Shown in pieces: positions 5,695 through 6,345 of a DNA stretch of 6,345 bases. Below the pieces are notes generated by a model, which was given only the letters and a program-made list of their open reading frames with translations, was not told the origin of the DNA and did not search any database. Origin of the DNA: Kiritimatiellia bacterium (GTDB lineage: Bacteria; Verrucomicrobiota; Kiritimatiellia; CAIQIC01; Lenti-01); the NCBI GenBank assembly GCA_018432565.1, contig JAHDSS010000583.1, forward strand, positions 1 to 6,345, read 5' to 3'. The position numbers and the translations under genes are program-made. Position 1 is the stretch's first letter. Every line of letters starts with the position of its first letter.

Positions 5695-6084
5695 CTACTT
5701 CATCAGCCCGTCGAGCTGATCAAACGGATTGAACAGCGTACTCGGCGCGGGCGGCTCCAACGACGACCCGCCCCCCGCCCCCGTCATCCCCTGCTTCTCA
5801 TGCTCGTGGTCGTGGCAGTACAGGCACAGCAGCTCCCAGTTGCTGCCGTCGGGCGGATTGTTGTCGTGGTTGTGATCCTTGTGATGAACCGTCAGTTCCT
5901 TCAGCCGCGCCCCCTTGAACTCCCGCCCGCAGCTCGCGCAGACATGCGGAAACAGCTTCAGAGCCCGTTCGCGATACCCCTGGGCCCGCGCCGCCGTCTC
6001 GCGATGCAGCCCGTCCAGCACCCGCTTGCGCTCCGACTCCGACAGCGGCGCCCTGGCCTTGATCCGGCGAAATCCCGGTTCCAT
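5695..6084 (-). CDS. yajD: YajD-family HNH nuclease
   Basis: This is a small HNH-domain protein closely resembling E. coli YajD, whose biological role is poorly known. From the ATG at 6084 it has 129 residues. In order: a basic N-terminal extension (about 1-35), the YRERALKLFPHVCASCGREF segment with Cys49 and Cys52, LTVHHKDHNHDNNPPDGSNW with His67/His68, then ELLCLYCHDHEH with Cys87, Cys90 and His91. The four cysteines should hold a structural zinc, while the HH, Asn and H residues form the metal-dependent nuclease site. The C-terminal NPFDQLDGLMK matches the YajD ending. The ATG follows GGAGG at a ten-base spacer (+ strand 6095-6099). An upstream in-frame start at 6141 would add 19 residues and is disfavoured. 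Compared with YajD, the N-terminus is roughly 20 residues longer. The tRNA gene lies upstream on the same strand. Confidence 0.9.
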   Translation of the reverse strand: MEPGFRRIKARAPLSESERKRVLDGLHRETAARAQGYRERALKLFPHVCASCGREFKGARLKELTVHHKDHNHDNNPPDGSNWELLCLYCHDHEHEKQGMTGAGGGSSLEPPAPSTLFNPFDQLDGLMK

Positions 6085-6164
6085 GTGTGAAATTCCTCCA
6101 ACGCAAACGTCGCAAAAGCCGCCGGAATTCTCAAGCGCCAAGCATGGGAAAAGCCCCCGTCCCC

Positions 6165-6198
6165 CCGACCACGGACCTCCGACCTCGGACTTCGGACG
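6165..6198. repeat. Repeat array C: five 7-bp units
   Basis: GAC recurs at 6167, 6174, 6181, 6188 and 6195, an exact 7-bp period, with units GACCTCC, GACCTCG and GACTTCG. These are the same units, in the same strand orientation, as the first block of array A. The array ends seven bases from the 3' end of the tRNA gene, so it is the first thing transcribed after the tRNA and lies upstream of yajD. Confidence 0.75.
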
Positions 6199-6204
6199 GA
6201 GGCA

Positions 6205-6278
6205 TGGGCCCTGCAGGACTTGAACCTGCGACCAGAAGATTATGAGTCTCCCGCTCTGACCAACTGAGCTAAGGGCCC
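6205..6278 (-). tRNA. tRNA with CAU anticodon (probably tRNA-Ile2, otherwise elongator tRNA-Met)
   Basis: The 74-nt cloverleaf is complete on the - strand: acceptor GGGCCCT/AGGGCCC, D-arm GCTC/GAGC with loop AGTTGGTCA, anticodon stem GGAGA/TCTTC with loop CTCATAA, variable loop TGGTC, T-arm GCAGG/CCTGC with loop TTCAAGT, and discriminator A. The anticodon is CAT. Bacterial CAU tRNAs are initiator Met, elongator Met or Ile2 (C34 changed to lysidine by TilS). The first base pair is a normal G-C and the anticodon stem lacks the three initiator G-C pairs, so it is not the initiator. The CTTAGCTCAGT, ACTCATAATC and TGGTCGC segments resemble E. coli ileX (Ile2), and the C4-G69 and C5-G68 pairs fit. 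CCA is not encoded (A73 is followed by TGCC). Confidence 0.92.
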
Positions 6279-6345
6279 GGGTGTCGGCTGTGCATCCTGC
6301 CGTCCCCCCCCCGCAAACTCAAGCCTTTCCATGGACCCGCCCAAC

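Noticed and set aside
6085..6141. Upstream start for the HNH protein at 6141
   Set aside because: The added 19 residues do not resemble the family, and a GGAGG lies at the right distance for ATG 6084.
6279..6345. Sigma-70 promoter for the tRNA
   Set aside because: TTGAGT could be a -35, but no acceptable -10 lies at 16-18 bp. Nothing else is supported in these last 67 bases.

Overview
The window is GC-rich bacterial chromosome carrying ordinary housekeeping genes, separated by unusually repeat-rich spacers. No phage, plasmid or defence signature is visible. The gene set, the repeat style of the spacers (7-bp tandem units, a long palindrome) and a tRNA without encoded CCA would fit a member of the Planctomycetes-Verrucomicrobia-Chlamydiae group, such as Verrucomicrobiota or Kiritimatiellota. 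That placement is only an impression and was not tested.

Layout: (1) The tail of an unidentified + strand gene (1-59) is followed by a membrane-anchored SGNH/GDSL hydrolase on + (221-916). The hydrolase reading frame clearly continues upstream to about base 44 but has no ATG, GTG or TTG there. (2) A near-perfect 48-bp palindrome (944-991) separates the hydrolase from the convergent ilvD (dihydroxy-acid dehydratase, - strand, 1001-2692). (3) Behind ilvD's start lies about 340 bp of tandem repeats, mostly of 7-bp period (repeat A). (4) The nitrogen-assimilation pair amt-glnK is on the - strand (amt 3405-4742, then glnK 3041-3382, 22 bp apart). It has good Shine-Dalgarno sites and a textbook sigma-54 (-24/-12) promoter at 4809-4824. 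(5) An AT-rich block and a second repeat array (repeat B) precede a small single-pass membrane protein on + (5214-5432). (6) A hairpin-rich non-coding stretch (5433-5694) lies between that ORF and a convergent yajD-type HNH nuclease (- strand, 5695-6084). (7) A short third array (repeat C) lies just beyond the 3' end of a CAU-anticodon tRNA (- strand, 6205-6278), which looks more like tRNA-Ile2 than elongator tRNA-Met.

How the genes work together: Amt admits ammonium and GlnK (PII) gates it according to 2-oxoglutarate and adenylate levels. The sigma-54 promoter implies induction under nitrogen limitation. IlvD belongs to branched-chain amino-acid synthesis, has its own RBS and is separated from glnK by repeat A, so it is probably not part of the amt operon. 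The other genes show no functional link.

The most noteworthy signals are the three dispersed 7-bp-period arrays with shared internal architecture, the palindrome, the exact sigma-54 site, the missing conventional start of the hydrolase, and a PII protein with Thr where the uridylylated Tyr51 normally sits.
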